64,000 nucleotides of DNA from an uncultured Hyphomicrobiales bacterium. Its GTDB lineage: Bacteria; Pseudomonadota; Alphaproteobacteria; Rhizobiales; Beijerinckiaceae. A model generated the notes under the pieces. That model was not told where the DNA came from and ran no database searches. It was given only the letters and a program-made list of their open reading frames with translations. How positions within the stretch are numbered: the first letter of the stretch is position 1; every line of letters starts with the position of its first letter. Where the stretch lies: assembly GCA_903847605.1 (NCBI GenBank), contig CAINED010000003.1, positions 1 through 64,000 on the forward strand. Direction: 5' to 3'. A program made the translations under genes and the position numbers. Below are positions 49,811 through 58,800 of this stretch, in pieces.

Positions 49811-51085
49811 TCAGCGTGGCGCGTCCGGCCAGATTTCCGGTTCATGATAATCGACACGAACATTCGCTCGTCCCGTCGCGGCAAGCTCCTGTTCGATGCG
49901 CTGCGCCAGCGCCCTGCCGCGCGCCTCGAAGTCCGCCCAGCGCTCGCGGCTCCAGTCGGGTTTGCCTGAAAGATATTCGTCGATTGCGGCAGCGAGACGG
50001 GCTTCGTCGTATTCGCTGGACCAGTCGAGCAGATCGTCCTCAAGCTGCATGGAAATGCCGAGATTACCGGGAAATATTCCGTCTTCCGGCGTTGCCGCAT
50101 CTGCCGTTGGCCATTCGCGCAAGCGGGCGCGCATGATCAGACGATCGGGGGAACAGGCCGCCGCCTCTGGCGTCGGTTCGGGCTGGAAGGCGATGCGATC
50201 CTTGCCGACCAATTCCTGCAATCTGTCAAAAAGCCGCTGGCCTTCCGCCTCGATAGCCTTCCGCAAAGTGTCGCTTGCAAATCTGACCCGCCTGGGGTCC
50301 GACTTGTCGAGGGCATCGCGCAGCGAAGTCTGCCAGCGCCGCAGGTCTTCCTTCGTTGCGTAGTCGATTTCCTCGACCGGCAGATCATAGGGCACGACGG
50401 CGCCGGTATCGGCGCGGAAAAGCGCACTTTCGCCGAGCGCCGGACGCAGAACGAATTTCACGCCGCGATAGAATTCCTTTTCGGCCTGCTCTGCCGCGAG
50501 AAACTCTTCGCTGAAAGCCTCGTTGTCACTCGCGACCGAACCAAACGCAGCTGGCTTGCCCAGGCTCGCCTTGCGCAAGGTGAAAAATACGTGGACCGCA
50601 AACAGAAGGATGAAGGCGAGTGCGATCCCGGCGACAACGGGTTTCGTCTGCGCAATGGCGGTCATGCCGCCATTGCGCCAGTGAAGCATCGCCCACAGCG
50701 TAAACAGCAGATAACAAAGCGTCGCGAGCCAACTATTGCGTCGCGCAGCAGGATCAGGTGGCTCGAAGGGATCAACGTATCTCGGCAGCACGTAGGCTAC
50801 ATTGGCGAGGGAGAGTACTGCCGTGAGGGCCAGCAACGGAATCGCGGCGCTCATCATGGCCGCCGCCAGGATCGAAGCAGGGCCGCCGATGAGGAGCAGC
50901 AGCAGCAACGTCTGCCAGCGCAGCCGGTCGGCGCGTCCTTCCGACGAGTCGTCTTTCTTGCCTGAGATGGCTGCGATGGCGTTGTCGAGCAGGCGATCCA
51001 TCGCCAGCCGGCGAATGCCAGCAAGTTGCACGAAAGCATAGAAGACGGCGACGACGCGCAGGGCGATGTCGGTAAATAACTCCAT
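49811..51085 (-). CDS. Multi-spanning membrane protein of unknown function
   Basis: 424 residues from ATG 51085; upstream start codons lie in a non-coding stretch. Four hydrophobic segments at about 8-26, 54-75, 80-100 and 113-131, a fifth near 143-165, then a long soluble tail of about 260 residues rich in charged pairs (AEQAEKEFYRGVKF, RRWQTSLRDALDK, DWSSEYDEARLAAAIDEYL). No catalytic motif or known domain is recognised. The tail faces one side of the membrane and may be regulatory. Convergent with the Bug gene before it. Confidence 0.72.
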   Translation of the reverse strand: MELFTDIALRVVAVFYAFVQLAGIRRLAMDRLLDNAIAAISGKKDDSSEGRADRLRWQTLLLLLLIGGPASILAAAMMSAAIPLLALTAVLSLANVAYVLPRYVDPFEPPDPAARRNSWLATLCYLLFTLWAMLHWRNGGMTAIAQTKPVVAGIALAFILLFAVHVFFTLRKASLGKPAAFGSVASDNEAFSEEFLAAEQAEKEFYRGVKFVLRPALGESALFRADTGAVVPYDLPVEEIDYATKEDLRRWQTSLRDALDKSDPRRVRFASDTLRKAIEAEGQRLFDRLQELVGKDRIAFQPEPTPEAAACSPDRLIMRARLREWPTADAATPEDGIFPGNLGISMQLEDDLLDWSSEYDEARLAAAIDEYLSGKPDWSRERWADFEARGRALAQRIEQELAATGRANVRVDYHEPEIWPDAPR

Positions 51086-51143
51086 CCGCGATTTATACGG
51101 CCACGCGACAGGCTGACAATGCGCGATTGCCGCAACGTTCATG

Positions 51144-51173
51144 CAAAGAAAAGGCGGCCCGAAGCCGCCCTTT
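51144..51173 (-). terminator. Rho-independent terminator of ompW
   Basis: On the minus strand a GC-rich stem AAGGGCGGC/GCCGCCTT with a TTCGG loop runs into TTTTCTTT, 24 bases after the stop of the OmpW-like gene. Confidence 0.86.
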
Positions 51174-51196
51174 CCGGAGTTGGTTCTTCGACGGTG

Positions 51197-51928
51197 TCAG
51201 TATTTCGCGACCACGGTCGAACCGCCGCCGAAGCGATAGGTGAGGCCGACGCCCACGACCCACGGATCGATCTTCACCTTGGCGGTCACATTATTGTTGG
51301 GCAGCAACACAACGCGCGCGCTCGGCTGCATCATGATCTTCTTGACGTCGACGTTGATGCCCCAGTTGTCGTTGAGCATGTAGTCGAAGCCGACCTGACC
51401 GGCGACACCCCAGGAATCGTTGATCCGCAGGTTGGCGAAATTCGCGCCCGAGGAGTCGCGGAAGTAATGCGTGTAGTTCACGCCGACGCCGACATAGGGC
51501 TTGAACGCGCCAAGGCCCGTGAAGTGATATTGCAGCAGAACGGTGGGCGGGAAGACGACGGTCGAGCCGACCTTGCCGAGGCCTGCAATCGCGCCGGCCG
51601 AACGAATCGTGTGGGGCGAGATGCAGCAGATCGCCTCGACGGCGATGTTCTTCGTGAAGAAGTAGCTGATATCGACTTCCGGAACCACGGAGTTCGACAC
51701 CCGCAGGTTCGCGCCGGCGAGAGGCGCGCCGTTGAGATTGACGCTGGCGGACGAGACCGGCAGCACGCCGATGGCGCGCACGCGCACCATCCAGGGATGA
51801 TAGCTGTCGAAGACGACCGGAGCAGGCGCCGGCGCATCCACGCGGACCGGCAGGTCGGCCGACAAAGCAGGAACGGCAAGCGCGCCCAGCAACGCTGCGG
51901 CGAGCGTCGCACGAAGAGACATATTCAT
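51197..51928 (-). CDS. ompW: OmpW family outer membrane protein
   Basis: 243 residues from ATG 51928 after GGGGG; signal peptide to about ALSADLP. The mature chain alternates short beta strands: SYHPWMVRVRAIGVLPVSS at the start, VPEVDISYFFTKNIAVEAI, PTVLLQYHF and PYVGVGVNYTHYF, then a final strand WVVGVGLTYRF, all typical of the eight-stranded OmpW barrel. It forms a narrow channel for small hydrophobic molecules. A perfect FNR/FixK-type box stands 105 bases upstream; ompW of enteric bacteria is also under FNR control, so oxygen regulation is plausible. Confidence 0.9.
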   Translation of the reverse strand: MNMSLRATLAAALLGALAVPALSADLPVRVDAPAPAPVVFDSYHPWMVRVRAIGVLPVSSASVNLNGAPLAGANLRVSNSVVPEVDISYFFTKNIAVEAICCISPHTIRSAGAIAGLGKVGSTVVFPPTVLLQYHFTGLGAFKPYVGVGVNYTHYFRDSSGANFANLRINDSWGVAGQVGFDYMLNDNWGINVDVKKIMMQPSARVVLLPNNNVTAKVKIDPWVVGVGLTYRFGGGSTVVAKY

Positions 51929-52032
51929 TAAAACCCCCAATTGCGGATTTTTATCCGGCATTCGATTATTGACCTGCAACGCCGTGGGCGAACGCGCGTG
52001 CGGTTTTGTGCCTTGCAGAGGGGATTCGAAAC

Positions 52033-52046
52033 TTGATCCCGATCAA
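52033..52046. promoter_or_regulatory. FNR/FixK-type box upstream of ompW
   Basis: TTGATCCCGATCAA, a perfect TTGAT-N4-ATCAA palindrome, 105 bases before the ompW start and 146 bases before the divergent thioesterase start. Confidence 0.75.
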
Positions 52047-52191
52047 GCAAGACGGCTTAGCTTTACGGGCGTGGCAATTGCGTAACATCGGGCGGAATGT
52101 CTCACCCAGATGGGGGATAGTTCATTTCGCGGCATGTTCAATTCAGGCGATCTCGATTAAGCAGCAAAAGCTTACCTGAGGGCAGTTGACG

Positions 52192-52650
52192 ATGGGCGAC
52201 AGGCCGACGCCGCTTCCGCGCAGTCATTTTTTCACATTCGTGCCGATGACGACACGCTGGCACGACAACGATGTCTATGGCCACGTCAACAACGTGATCT
52301 ACTACGCCTTCTTCGATACGGCGGTGAACCGGCTGCTCGTCGAGGCCGGCATACTCGACCCCGTCGCCAATGCCACCGTCGGACTCGTCGTCGAGACGCG
52401 CTGCACCTATTTCGCCAGCATCGCCTTTCCCGATGAAATCGAGGTCGGCGTGCGCGTCGCCCATCTCGGGCGCTCCTCGGTTCGCTACGATCTCGGCGTC
52501 TTTCGCAAGGGCGAGGCGCAGACTTGCGCGCTCGGCGAGTTCACCCATGTCTATGTCGATCGCGCCAGCCAGAAATCCGTGCCGATCCCCGACACTGTCC
52601 GCGTGGTGCTGGTTGCGCTGGCCGATCAGTCCACTGGAGAAAAGAAATGA
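52192..52650 (+). CDS. Acyl-CoA thioesterase (4-hydroxybenzoyl-CoA thioesterase fold)
   Basis: 152 residues from ATG 52192 (GAGGGC upstream; an in-frame TTG at 52186 is an alternative). The hot-dog fold signature [25 protein letters not shown] has the catalytic aspartate (D28 or so) in the D-x-D/N-G-H-V-N-N pattern, followed by [18 protein letters not shown]. It hydrolyses acyl-CoA thioesters. The MOSC gene starts inside its stop codon (ATGA), so the two are coupled. Confidence 0.92.
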   Translation: MGDRPTPLPRSHFFTFVPMTTRWHDNDVYGHVNNVIYYAFFDTAVNRLLVEAGILDPVANATVGLVVETRCTYFASIAFPDEIEVGVRVAHLGRSSVRYDLGVFRKGEAQTCALGEFTHVYVDRASQKSVPIPDTVRVVLVALADQSTGEKK

Positions 52651-53189
52651 AGGGCAGCGTCGTCGCGGTCAGCCTCAGTCCGCGCCACAAATTCTCGAAG
52701 GCCAATGCGCTGTCGATCCGTCTTGTTGAAGGGCTCGGCGTCGAGGGAGACGCGCACATGGGCAGCACAGTTAAACACCGCTCGCGGGTCGCCAAGAATC
52801 CCTATGTGCCGAACTTGCGGCAGGTGCATCTCATCCATGCCGAACTTTTTGCAGAACTCGCCGGCCAGGGCTTTCGGGTCGCGCCGGGCGAGATGGGCGA
52901 GAATGTCACAACATCCGGCATCGACCTTCTTGCGCTGCCACAGGGCGCGCGTCTGCGCATCGGCGACAGCGCCATCGTGGAACTGACGGGACTGCGCAAT
53001 CCCTGCGGCCAGATCGACAAGTTTCAGAAGGGCTTGATGAATGCGGTCCTTGATCGCGGCGACGATGGCGAACTCATCCGCAAGTCCGGCGTCATGTCCA
53101 TTGTGATCGCCGGCGGCGATATTCGTCCCGGCGATCCGATTACAGTTGAATTGCCGGCGGGCGCGCCGCGCAAGCTGGAGCCGGTGTGA
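52647..53189 (+). CDS. MOSC domain protein
   Basis: 180 residues. A MOSC (MOCO sulfurase C-terminal) domain: [19 protein letters not shown] at the start, [28 protein letters not shown] in the middle and [15 protein letters not shown] carrying the conserved cysteine. These proteins bind sulfur or molybdenum cofactor-related ligands, as in YiiM-type enzymes. It overlaps the thioesterase by four bases. Its end is followed immediately by a palindrome at 53190-53231. Confidence 0.9.
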   Translation: MKGSVVAVSLSPRHKFSKANALSIRLVEGLGVEGDAHMGSTVKHRSRVAKNPYVPNLRQVHLIHAELFAELAGQGFRVAPGEMGENVTTSGIDLLALPQGARLRIGDSAIVELTGLRNPCGQIDKFQKGLMNAVLDRGDDGELIRKSGVMSIVIAGGDIRPGDPITVELPAGAPRKLEPV

Positions 53190-53231
53190 AGCATGTCCCG
53201 GGAAGTTGCACGACTTCGATCGGGACATGCT
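53190..53231. repeat. Nested palindrome between convergent genes, possible bidirectional terminator
   Basis: An 11-bp outer stem AGCATGTCCCG/CGGGACATGCT surrounds an inner 5-bp stem GAAGT/ACTTC. It sits directly after the MOSC stop and before the end of the convergent membrane gene. No T-run follows on either strand, so termination is only suggested. Confidence 0.6.
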
Positions 53232-53242
53232 CGCAAGATCGT

Positions 53243-53641
53243 TCAGACAGTCACGGGCTGACGGCTTAGCGCGATATATTCAAGCTCGGCAATCCCGGCG
53301 ACCGTCAGCGCTTGGACGATCACGAAGGCAGCGCCGAGCGTATTCGGCTGCAGCCAGCCCGACCACAGCGAGACCACGCTTTCGATCGCCCATAGCGCGT
53401 TGCCCGCGATGACGATCCACACCAACGCACGGGGCGGTTGCTGGCGGCTCGCAAGCCAGCCGATAAAGCCGGCGCAGACAATTAAAAACACGCCTGAAAG
53501 GCGTAGCACGGGCACGGGCAAGGCCAGCCATTGATGCAGGACGTCTGCGCCGGCAAGGCACAGCACGCCGGTGGCGAGCGAAACCGTCGCGTCGAAAGCC
53601 AGGATACGGCGCAGAAGCAGGGTGGCATTGGAAGCGAACAT
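53243..53641 (-). CDS. Four-helix membrane protein of unknown function
   Basis: 132 residues; AAAAGGAGACAGCT before ATG 53641. Four hydrophobic segments (about 8-30, 42-64, 72-92, 101-122) with short loops. The pattern SLATGVLCLAGADVL and ALVWIVIAGNALWAIESV resembles small uncharacterised membrane proteins found beside regulators of the XRE type. Divergent from the XRE gene at 53764, with 122 bases between starts, so that regulator may control it. Confidence 0.8.
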   Translation of the reverse strand: MFASNATLLLRRILAFDATVSLATGVLCLAGADVLHQWLALPVPVLRLSGVFLIVCAGFIGWLASRQQPPRALVWIVIAGNALWAIESVVSLWSGWLQPNTLGAAFVIVQALTVAGIAELEYIALSRQPVTV

Positions 53642-53763
53642 AGCTGTCTCCTTTTCTGCCGCCTGATGTTTGCGGCATGGAGCAAGGCTGACAGGACATG
53701 CGATGCCGGTCGATTACGTGCGAGGTAATGGAAGCGCATCCTTAGCTGCGCTAGCTTGCCTGC

Positions 53764-54555
53764 ATGATCCAGACGCAACACACTTTCGGCGATCACCTGC
53801 GCGATTGGCGCAAGCGCCGCCGTCTCAGCCAGCTCGATCTCGCCCTCGATGCGGAAATATCCGCGCGGCATCTCAGCTTTGTTGAAACCGGACGCGCAAA
53901 ACCTTCGCGCGAAATGGTCCTCCGCCTCGCCGAAAGGCTCGATGTGCCCCTGCGCGAGCGCAACGCCATGCTGCGCGCCGCCGGCTTTGCCGCGATCTAT
54001 TCCCAGCGCGTGCTGGAGGATCCGGCCATGCAGGCAGCGCGCTCGGCCGTCGACATGATCTTGAAGGGACATGAGCCGTGGCCCGCTCTGGCCGTCGATC
54101 GGCACTGGAACCTGATAGCGACGAATGCGGCCGTGCCGCCGTTGCTGGCCGGCGTCGCGGAGAAACTGCTCAAGCCGCCCGTGAACGTCCTGAAACTCAG
54201 CTTCGATCCCGATGGGCTCGCGCCGCGCATCGTCAATCTCGCGGAATGGCGCGCGCATGTGCTGGCGCGTCTCGACCGCCAGATTGAAGTCACCGGCGAT
54301 GCCGAACTTGCCAAGCTGGTTGCGGACCTCAGGGCCTATCCTGCGCCAGCGGGGCCGCCCCCAACCCTTGATGGCGAAGCGCCTGTTGTCTCGACGCTGA
54401 AGCTGGCAACGCCCGCGGGCGTCGTCTCCCTGTTCACGACGACGACGCTCTTCGGCACGCCCGGGGAAGTCACCCTGTCCGAACTCGCCATCGAGGCTTT
54501 TTACCCCGCGGATGAAGCGAGCCGGCGCATCCTGCTTGCCGCTGGCGGAGCGTGA
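53764..54555 (+). CDS. XRE-family regulator with MmyB-like ligand domain
   Basis: 263 residues. A helix-turn-helix of the XRE type at about 8-62 (HLRDWRKRRRLSQLDLALDA, SARHLSFVETGRAKPS) precedes an MmyB-like sensor domain (about 95-263) with LAVDRHWNLIATNAAVPPLL near its start and [28 protein letters not shown] near its end. Such regulators usually control a divergently oriented neighbour; the four-helix membrane gene is in that position. No ribosome site is evident. Its last 55 bases overlap the convergent gene at 54501. Confidence 0.9.
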   Translation: MIQTQHTFGDHLRDWRKRRRLSQLDLALDAEISARHLSFVETGRAKPSREMVLRLAERLDVPLRERNAMLRAAGFAAIYSQRVLEDPAMQAARSAVDMILKGHEPWPALAVDRHWNLIATNAAVPPLLAGVAEKLLKPPVNVLKLSFDPDGLAPRIVNLAEWRAHVLARLDRQIEVTGDAELAKLVADLRAYPAPAGPPPTLDGEAPVVSTLKLATPAGVVSLFTTTTLFGTPGEVTLSELAIEAFYPADEASRRILLAAGGA

Positions 54556-54794
54556 TAGCGTGCAGCAAGCATGGCCCGACCGGCGTCTGTCGGCACGATG
54601 AAAGCCCCTCTTCCCGCGACATGCTGGCGCTCTGCAAGGCCGCGATCGATGCAGTCTTCCCAGACCGTGAGGCGGGGACACGACGTTCGCCAGGCATCCA
54701 TGGCCTCGGCATAGGGCCGCGGCTCGCGCGCGATCCATTCGAGAAAATCGAGGATCAGCGGTGTGAGATCATCGGAACGGCGAAGCCGAGGCAT
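54501..54794 (-). CDS. Small conserved-looking protein of unknown function
   Basis: 97 residues from ATG 54794 with GGAGG five bases upstream; an ATG at 54806 lies inside that site. Contains [39 protein letters not shown] and a PTDAGRAML ending helix, a pattern like small helical, possibly winged-helix proteins seen in alphaproteobacteria. It converges with the XRE gene and overlaps its end by 55 bases, and lies divergent from rlmN. Confidence 0.65.
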   Translation of the reverse strand: MPRLRRSDDLTPLILDFLEWIAREPRPYAEAMDAWRTSCPRLTVWEDCIDRGLAERQHVAGRGAFIVPTDAGRAMLAARYHAPPAASRMRRLASSAG

Positions 54795-54858
54795 GTCATC
54801 CTCCAACTATCAGCGGCCATTTCTGGCGATTCCCGCAACGCGCGGCTATATACGCCCG

Positions 54859-56073
54859 ATGCAAACCCCTGTCGCTGACATTTCTGCCGTGGCGGCTACC
54901 GCCGCTGACCCCGCGGCCAAGCCTGCAGCCGCCCCGCGCTCGCTCGTCGGCCTGACCCGCGCCGGTCTTGCGGAGGCGCTGCGCGCCATCGGCGTGCCGG
55001 AGAGAGAAATCCGCATGCGCGCGGGCCAGCTCTGGCACTGGATCTATCACCACGGCGTCAGCGATTTTTCGGCCATGCTGAACATCGCCAAGGGCCTTCG
55101 TGCAATTCTTGCCCAGCACTACACGCTGGAGCGGCCGGAAATCGTCGCCGAGCAGGTCTCGAAGGACGGCACCCGCAAATGGCTGCTGCGCATGCCTGCC
55201 GCCAAACCCGAGGAGAAGGGGGCGGAAGTCGAGTGCGTCTATATCCCCGAGAGCGATCGTGGCACGCTCTGCGTTTCGAGCCAGGTGGGCTGCACGCTCA
55301 CCTGCACCTTCTGTCATACCGGCACGCAGAAACTCGTGCGCAATTTGACGACGCAGGAGATCGTCGCGCAGGTCGTCGTGGCGCGCGACAGGCTCGGTGA
55401 TTTTCCCGGCGGCACGCCACCAGATGACGGCATCGTTCCGCATGGCGAGGGCGTGCGCGCGGTGTCGAACATCGTCTTCATGGGCATGGGCGAGCCACTC
55501 TATAATTTCGACAATGTGAAGGATGCGCTCGGCGTTCTCTCCGATGGCGAGGGCCTCTCGCTTTCAAAACGCCGCATCACCGTCTCGACCGCCGGCGTCG
55601 TGCCGCAGATCGCGCCGCTCGGCGACGAATCCGGCGCGATGCTCGCCATCTCCCTGCACGCCACCAACGACGAGTTGCGCAACAAGCTGGTGCCGCTGAA
55701 CAAGAAATATCCGATCAAGGAGTTGATGGAGGCCTGCCGCACCTATCCCGGCGTCTCCAACGCGCGGCGCATCACCTTTGAATATGTGATGCTGAAAGGC
55801 GTCAACGATTCGCCCGCCGAGGCGCGCGCGCTGGTGAAGCTCCTGAAGGGCATACCCGCCAAGATCAATCTTATTCCGTTCAATCCCTGGCCCGGCACGA
55901 CTTACGAATGCTCGGACTGGGAGACGATCGAGAAATTTTCCGACATCGTCTTCAACGCCGGTTATGCGAGCCCCGTGCGCACGCCGCGCGGCCGCGACAT
56001 CCTCGCCGCCTGCGGGCAGTTGAAGAGCGAGACGGAGAAGCTGAGGGCAAGGGCGCGGCTGGCAAGCGAGTGA
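54859..56073 (+). CDS. rlmN: Dual-specificity RNA methyltransferase RlmN
   Basis: 404 residues. A radical SAM enzyme: the cluster motif is C145-x3-C149-x2-C152 in CTLTCTFC, within [11 protein letters not shown]-terminal [18 protein letters not shown] and C-terminal [15 protein letters not shown] (methyl-carrying cysteine) agree with RlmN, which methylates C2 of adenine 2503 in 23S rRNA and A37 in some tRNAs. The start is chosen at ATG 54859; an earlier frame (54763) adds a basic, unlikely extension. The first 40 residues are alanine and proline-rich. Confidence 0.95.
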   Translation: MQTPVADISAVAATAADPAAKPAAAPRSLVGLTRAGLAEALRAIGVPEREIRMRAGQLWHWIYHHGVSDFSAMLNIAKGLRAILAQHYTLERPEIVAEQVSKDGTRKWLLRMPAAKPEEKGAEVECVYIPESDRGTLCVSSQVGCTLTCTFCHTGTQKLVRNLTTQEIVAQVVVARDRLGDFPGGTPPDDGIVPHGEGVRAVSNIVFMGMGEPLYNFDNVKDALGVLSDGEGLSLSKRRITVSTAGVVPQIAPLGDESGAMLAISLHATNDELRNKLVPLNKKYPIKELMEACRTYPGVSNARRITFEYVMLKGVNDSPAEARALVKLLKGIPAKINLIPFNPWPGTTYECSDWETIEKFSDIVFNAGYASPVRTPRGRDILAACGQLKSETEKLRARARLASE

Positions 56074-56136
56074 GTCTCAAGCTTCGAGTAAGCCGGTAAG
56101 AGACGCCCGCGACAAAATCGCATCTCATTTGATCGC

Positions 56137-56150
56137 TTGATCCAGATCAC
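56137..56150. promoter_or_regulatory. Imperfect FNR/FixK-type box before the extradiol dioxygenase
   Basis: TTGATCCAGATCAC, one base off the TTGAT-N4-ATCAA palindrome, 60 bases before the start of the VOC-family dioxygenase and about 70 after the rlmN stop. Confidence 0.5.
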
Positions 56151-56209
56151 GGTGTTCCCCCACGCCTTCGCCATCCTCATTGCCAACGTGCGACAATGAG
56201 GAGGATGCC

Positions 56210-57085
56210 ATGCCAAAGGCGCGCCGGATCGGACATGCGACATTCGAGACGCCCGATCTCGAACGGGAAATAGACCACTGGGTCAACGTCGTCGGCCTCG
56301 TGCTGGCGGGGCGCGACGGGAAGCGCGCCTATCTGGCGACCAAGGTCGGCCAGCTTGTCGTCGAACTCCATGAGGGCTCGCAATCCCATTGCACCGGCCT
56401 CTCCTTCGAGATCTCGCCCAACGCTGATTACAAGGATGTCGTGAAGGAGATAGGCGCGCATGGCCTAACGCCCGCGCTCGCCAACGACACCGCGCCGGGA
56501 CTGCCAGATGCCCTTGTCTTCGAAGACCCCAAAGGCACGAAGCTGCAACTCTTCCGCGAATGGAGATTTTTGGGCGATCATCACACCGTGCCGGGCGTCG
56601 GCCCCATGAAGCTCGGTCATGTCGCCTTCGTCACGCCGGAAGTGCACAAGGTGACGAAATTCTACGAGGACGTGCTGGGATTCAAAGTCTCTGACTGGAT
56701 CGGCGATTACTTCTCCTTCATGCGTTGTGGCGCCGATCATCACACCGTCAACTTCGTGAAGGGCGGCAGGACGCAGCTTGCGCATATCGCCTTCGAGGCG
56801 AAGGACATGTCGCACATTCTCTCGGCCTGCGATCTTCTGGGGCAGAAGAACGTCGATATCGAATGGGGCCCGGTGCGTCACGGCCCGGGCCATAACGTCG
56901 CCGTCTATCACCGCGATCCCGACGGCAACACGATCGAATTTTATATCGATCTCGACCAGATGGTGGACGAGGACCTCGGCTATTTCCAGCCCCGCCCCTG
57001 GCATCGCGACCTTCCGCAGCGCCCAAAGGTGTGGCCGCCAGAAACATCGCAGATCTGGGGCATGAAGAAGCCCGTGGCGGCGTGA
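56210..57085 (+). CDS. Two-domain VOC-family extradiol dioxygenase
   Basis: 291 residues from ATG 56210 after GAGGAGG. Two vicinal-oxygen-chelate domains (about 5-118 and 133-250). The metal triad of type I extradiol dioxygenases is matched: H137 in LGHVAF, H192 in LAHIAF and E243 in NTIEFYID, so it is likely an active Fe or Mn ring-cleaving enzyme acting on a catechol. It is unrelated in fold to LigB. The context gives no substrate. A FixK/FNR-like site lies 60 bases upstream. Confidence 0.9.
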   Translation: MPKARRIGHATFETPDLEREIDHWVNVVGLVLAGRDGKRAYLATKVGQLVVELHEGSQSHCTGLSFEISPNADYKDVVKEIGAHGLTPALANDTAPGLPDALVFEDPKGTKLQLFREWRFLGDHHTVPGVGPMKLGHVAFVTPEVHKVTKFYEDVLGFKVSDWIGDYFSFMRCGADHHTVNFVKGGRTQLAHIAFEAKDMSHILSACDLLGQKNVDIEWGPVRHGPGHNVAVYHRDPDGNTIEFYIDLDQMVDEDLGYFQPRPWHRDLPQRPKVWPPETSQIWGMKKPVAA

Positions 57086-57103
57086 GGTTATTCTGCTCTG
57101 AAA

Positions 57104-57204
57104 GTCATCCCGGCCGAGCGCAGCGAGAGCCGGGACCGCTGCGTGATTGAAGCACGAGTTCGATGCGGTCCCGGACAAAATGCTGCGCATTTTTCCGGGA
57201 TGAC
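57104..57204. repeat. GTCATCCCGG intergenic palindromic repeat, copy 2
   Basis: About 101 bases starting GTCATCCCGGCCGA and ending TTTTCCGGGATGAC, so that the two ends are exact inverted copies of GTCATCCCGG. Internal GAGCCGGGA and GGTCCCGGA arms match those of copy 1 at 19214-19308. It lies between the convergent VOC and LLM genes and could act as a bidirectional terminator. Confidence 0.82.
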
Positions 57205-57224
57205 ATCACGTACAACGTTACCCT

Positions 57225-58577
57225 CTACTCCGCGGCCTTGGCCTGCGCGACGTAGCGGCTGACCGGCTTGGGCAGGCCGAGAACGTCGCGCAGCATCGGT
57301 CCTTCATAGGCCGTGCGGAACAGGCCGCGCCGCTGCAATTCGGGTATGACGAGATCGACGAAATCGTTGAGGCCGATCGGATAGACCGACGGCACGAAGT
57401 TGAAGCCGTCGCAGGCGCCGTTCTCGAACCAGCGCTGCATCTCGTCGACGACTTCCTTCGGCGTGCCGATGATCGAGTAATGGCCGCGCGAGGCGGCGAA
57501 ACGCTGGCAAAGCTGGCGCAATGTCGGCGGCTTGCCGTCGATCAACTCCTTCGACCATGCCTTGATCATGTCCGAGCGGCTGCTGATGACGTTATTCTCA
57601 GGCAGCGGCGGCATGGGCTCGTCGAGCGCATAGGAACTGACGTCATGGCCGAGGCGGCTCGAAAGCAGCGCCAGGCCAAGCGCGGGATGCAATAGTTCCT
57701 GCAATTGTTTGAACTTCGCCTGCGCCTCCGCGTGCGTCGGCGCGACGATGACGGAAAGGCCCGGAAGAATCTTGAGGTGATTAGGCGAGCGCCCGAAAGC
57801 CTGCATGCGGCTTTTCACATCCGCGTAAAATTCCTGCGCGCTTTCGATGCTGTCATGGGCGGCGAAGACCGCTTCCGCCGTTTCCGCCGCAAGCTGGCGT
57901 CCGTCGTCAGAAAGGCCTGCCTGCACGATCACGGGCTGGCCCTGCGGCGTGCGCGCGACATTGAGCGGGCCACGCACGTCGTAATATTCGCCGTGATGAT
58001 CGAGCACATGCATCTTCGAACGGTCGAAGAAGATGCCGCTTTCGCGATCCCGAACGAAGGCGTCGTCGTCCCACGAATCCCACAGCGCCCGCACGACATC
58101 GACGAATTCGCGTCCGCGCCGGTAGCGCTCCTTCTTCGGCAGATGCGGAACCTTGGTAAAATTCTGCGCTTCCGTATCGTTGCCGGATGTGACGACATTC
58201 CAGCCGGCGCGCCCGCCGCTGATGTGATCGAGAGTCGCAAAGCGCCGCGCCACCATGAAGGGCTGCTCGAAGCTCGTCGTCGCCGTGCAGACGAGGCCGA
58301 TATTTTTCGTATATGCGGAGAGCGCCGAGAGCAGCGTATAGGGCTCGAGCCAGGCGGTGTAATGCACGCGGTCGATGGCCGATTCCGCGCCGGTCCAGGC
58401 CGTCTGCGAATCCGCGGAAAAGAGCATGTCGAAGAGGCCGCGCTCTGCCGTCTGCGCCATTTCCACGAAATGCTGAAAGTTGATGCCCGCGTCGGCATGG
58501 GCCTGCGGGTGCCGCCACGAGGCGATGTGATGCCCGCATGGGCGGATGAAGAGGCCAAGGTTCATTTTTCTGGTCAT
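57225..58577 (-). CDS. LLM-class FMN-dependent monooxygenase (NtaA/DszA type)
   Basis: 450 residues, the usual size of the nitrilotriacetate/dibenzothiophene sulfone monooxygenase branch. The N-terminus reads MNLGLFIRPCGHH, and later come FDMLFSADSQTAW, SGGRAGWNVVTSG and DDGRQLAAETAEAVFAAHDS. It uses FMNH2 from a reductase to oxygenate a small or aromatic substrate. ATAGGAGCG precedes the ATG. It is larger than and not closely related to the LLM protein at 11364. Confidence 0.9.
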   Translation of the reverse strand: MTRKMNLGLFIRPCGHHIASWRHPQAHADAGINFQHFVEMAQTAERGLFDMLFSADSQTAWTGAESAIDRVHYTAWLEPYTLLSALSAYTKNIGLVCTATTSFEQPFMVARRFATLDHISGGRAGWNVVTSGNDTEAQNFTKVPHLPKKERYRRGREFVDVVRALWDSWDDDAFVRDRESGIFFDRSKMHVLDHHGEYYDVRGPLNVARTPQGQPVIVQAGLSDDGRQLAAETAEAVFAAHDSIESAQEFYADVKSRMQAFGRSPNHLKILPGLSVIVAPTHAEAQAKFKQLQELLHPALGLALLSSRLGHDVSSYALDEPMPPLPENNVISSRSDMIKAWSKELIDGKPPTLRQLCQRFAASRGHYSIIGTPKEVVDEMQRWFENGACDGFNFVPSVYPIGLNDFVDLVIPELQRRGLFRTAYEGPMLRDVLGLPKPVSRYVAQAKAAE

Positions 58578-58800
58578 GCGGCGCTCCTATGTCCGGTTCT
58601 GCGGCGCTTGTGCGTTTCCCGATGCGCGCCCGTCACGCGGGCAGCGCTTTCTTGCCTGTTTAAGTAGCGCGGAGGATGGGAGCCCGTCCATAGCGGCAGG
58701 CTGGGCAGAGGGCCGCAGGCAAGTCGCAGCGGGAGTTTCAGCCGGGCGCAGCCGGTGCTATGCGAGAGGTAATTCGGTAGGAAACATCCGGGAGCGGAAC

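Noticed and set aside
48960-50100. A minus-strand frame of about 409 codons opposite the Bug receptor
   Set aside because: It overlaps two supported genes and has no recognisable protein features.
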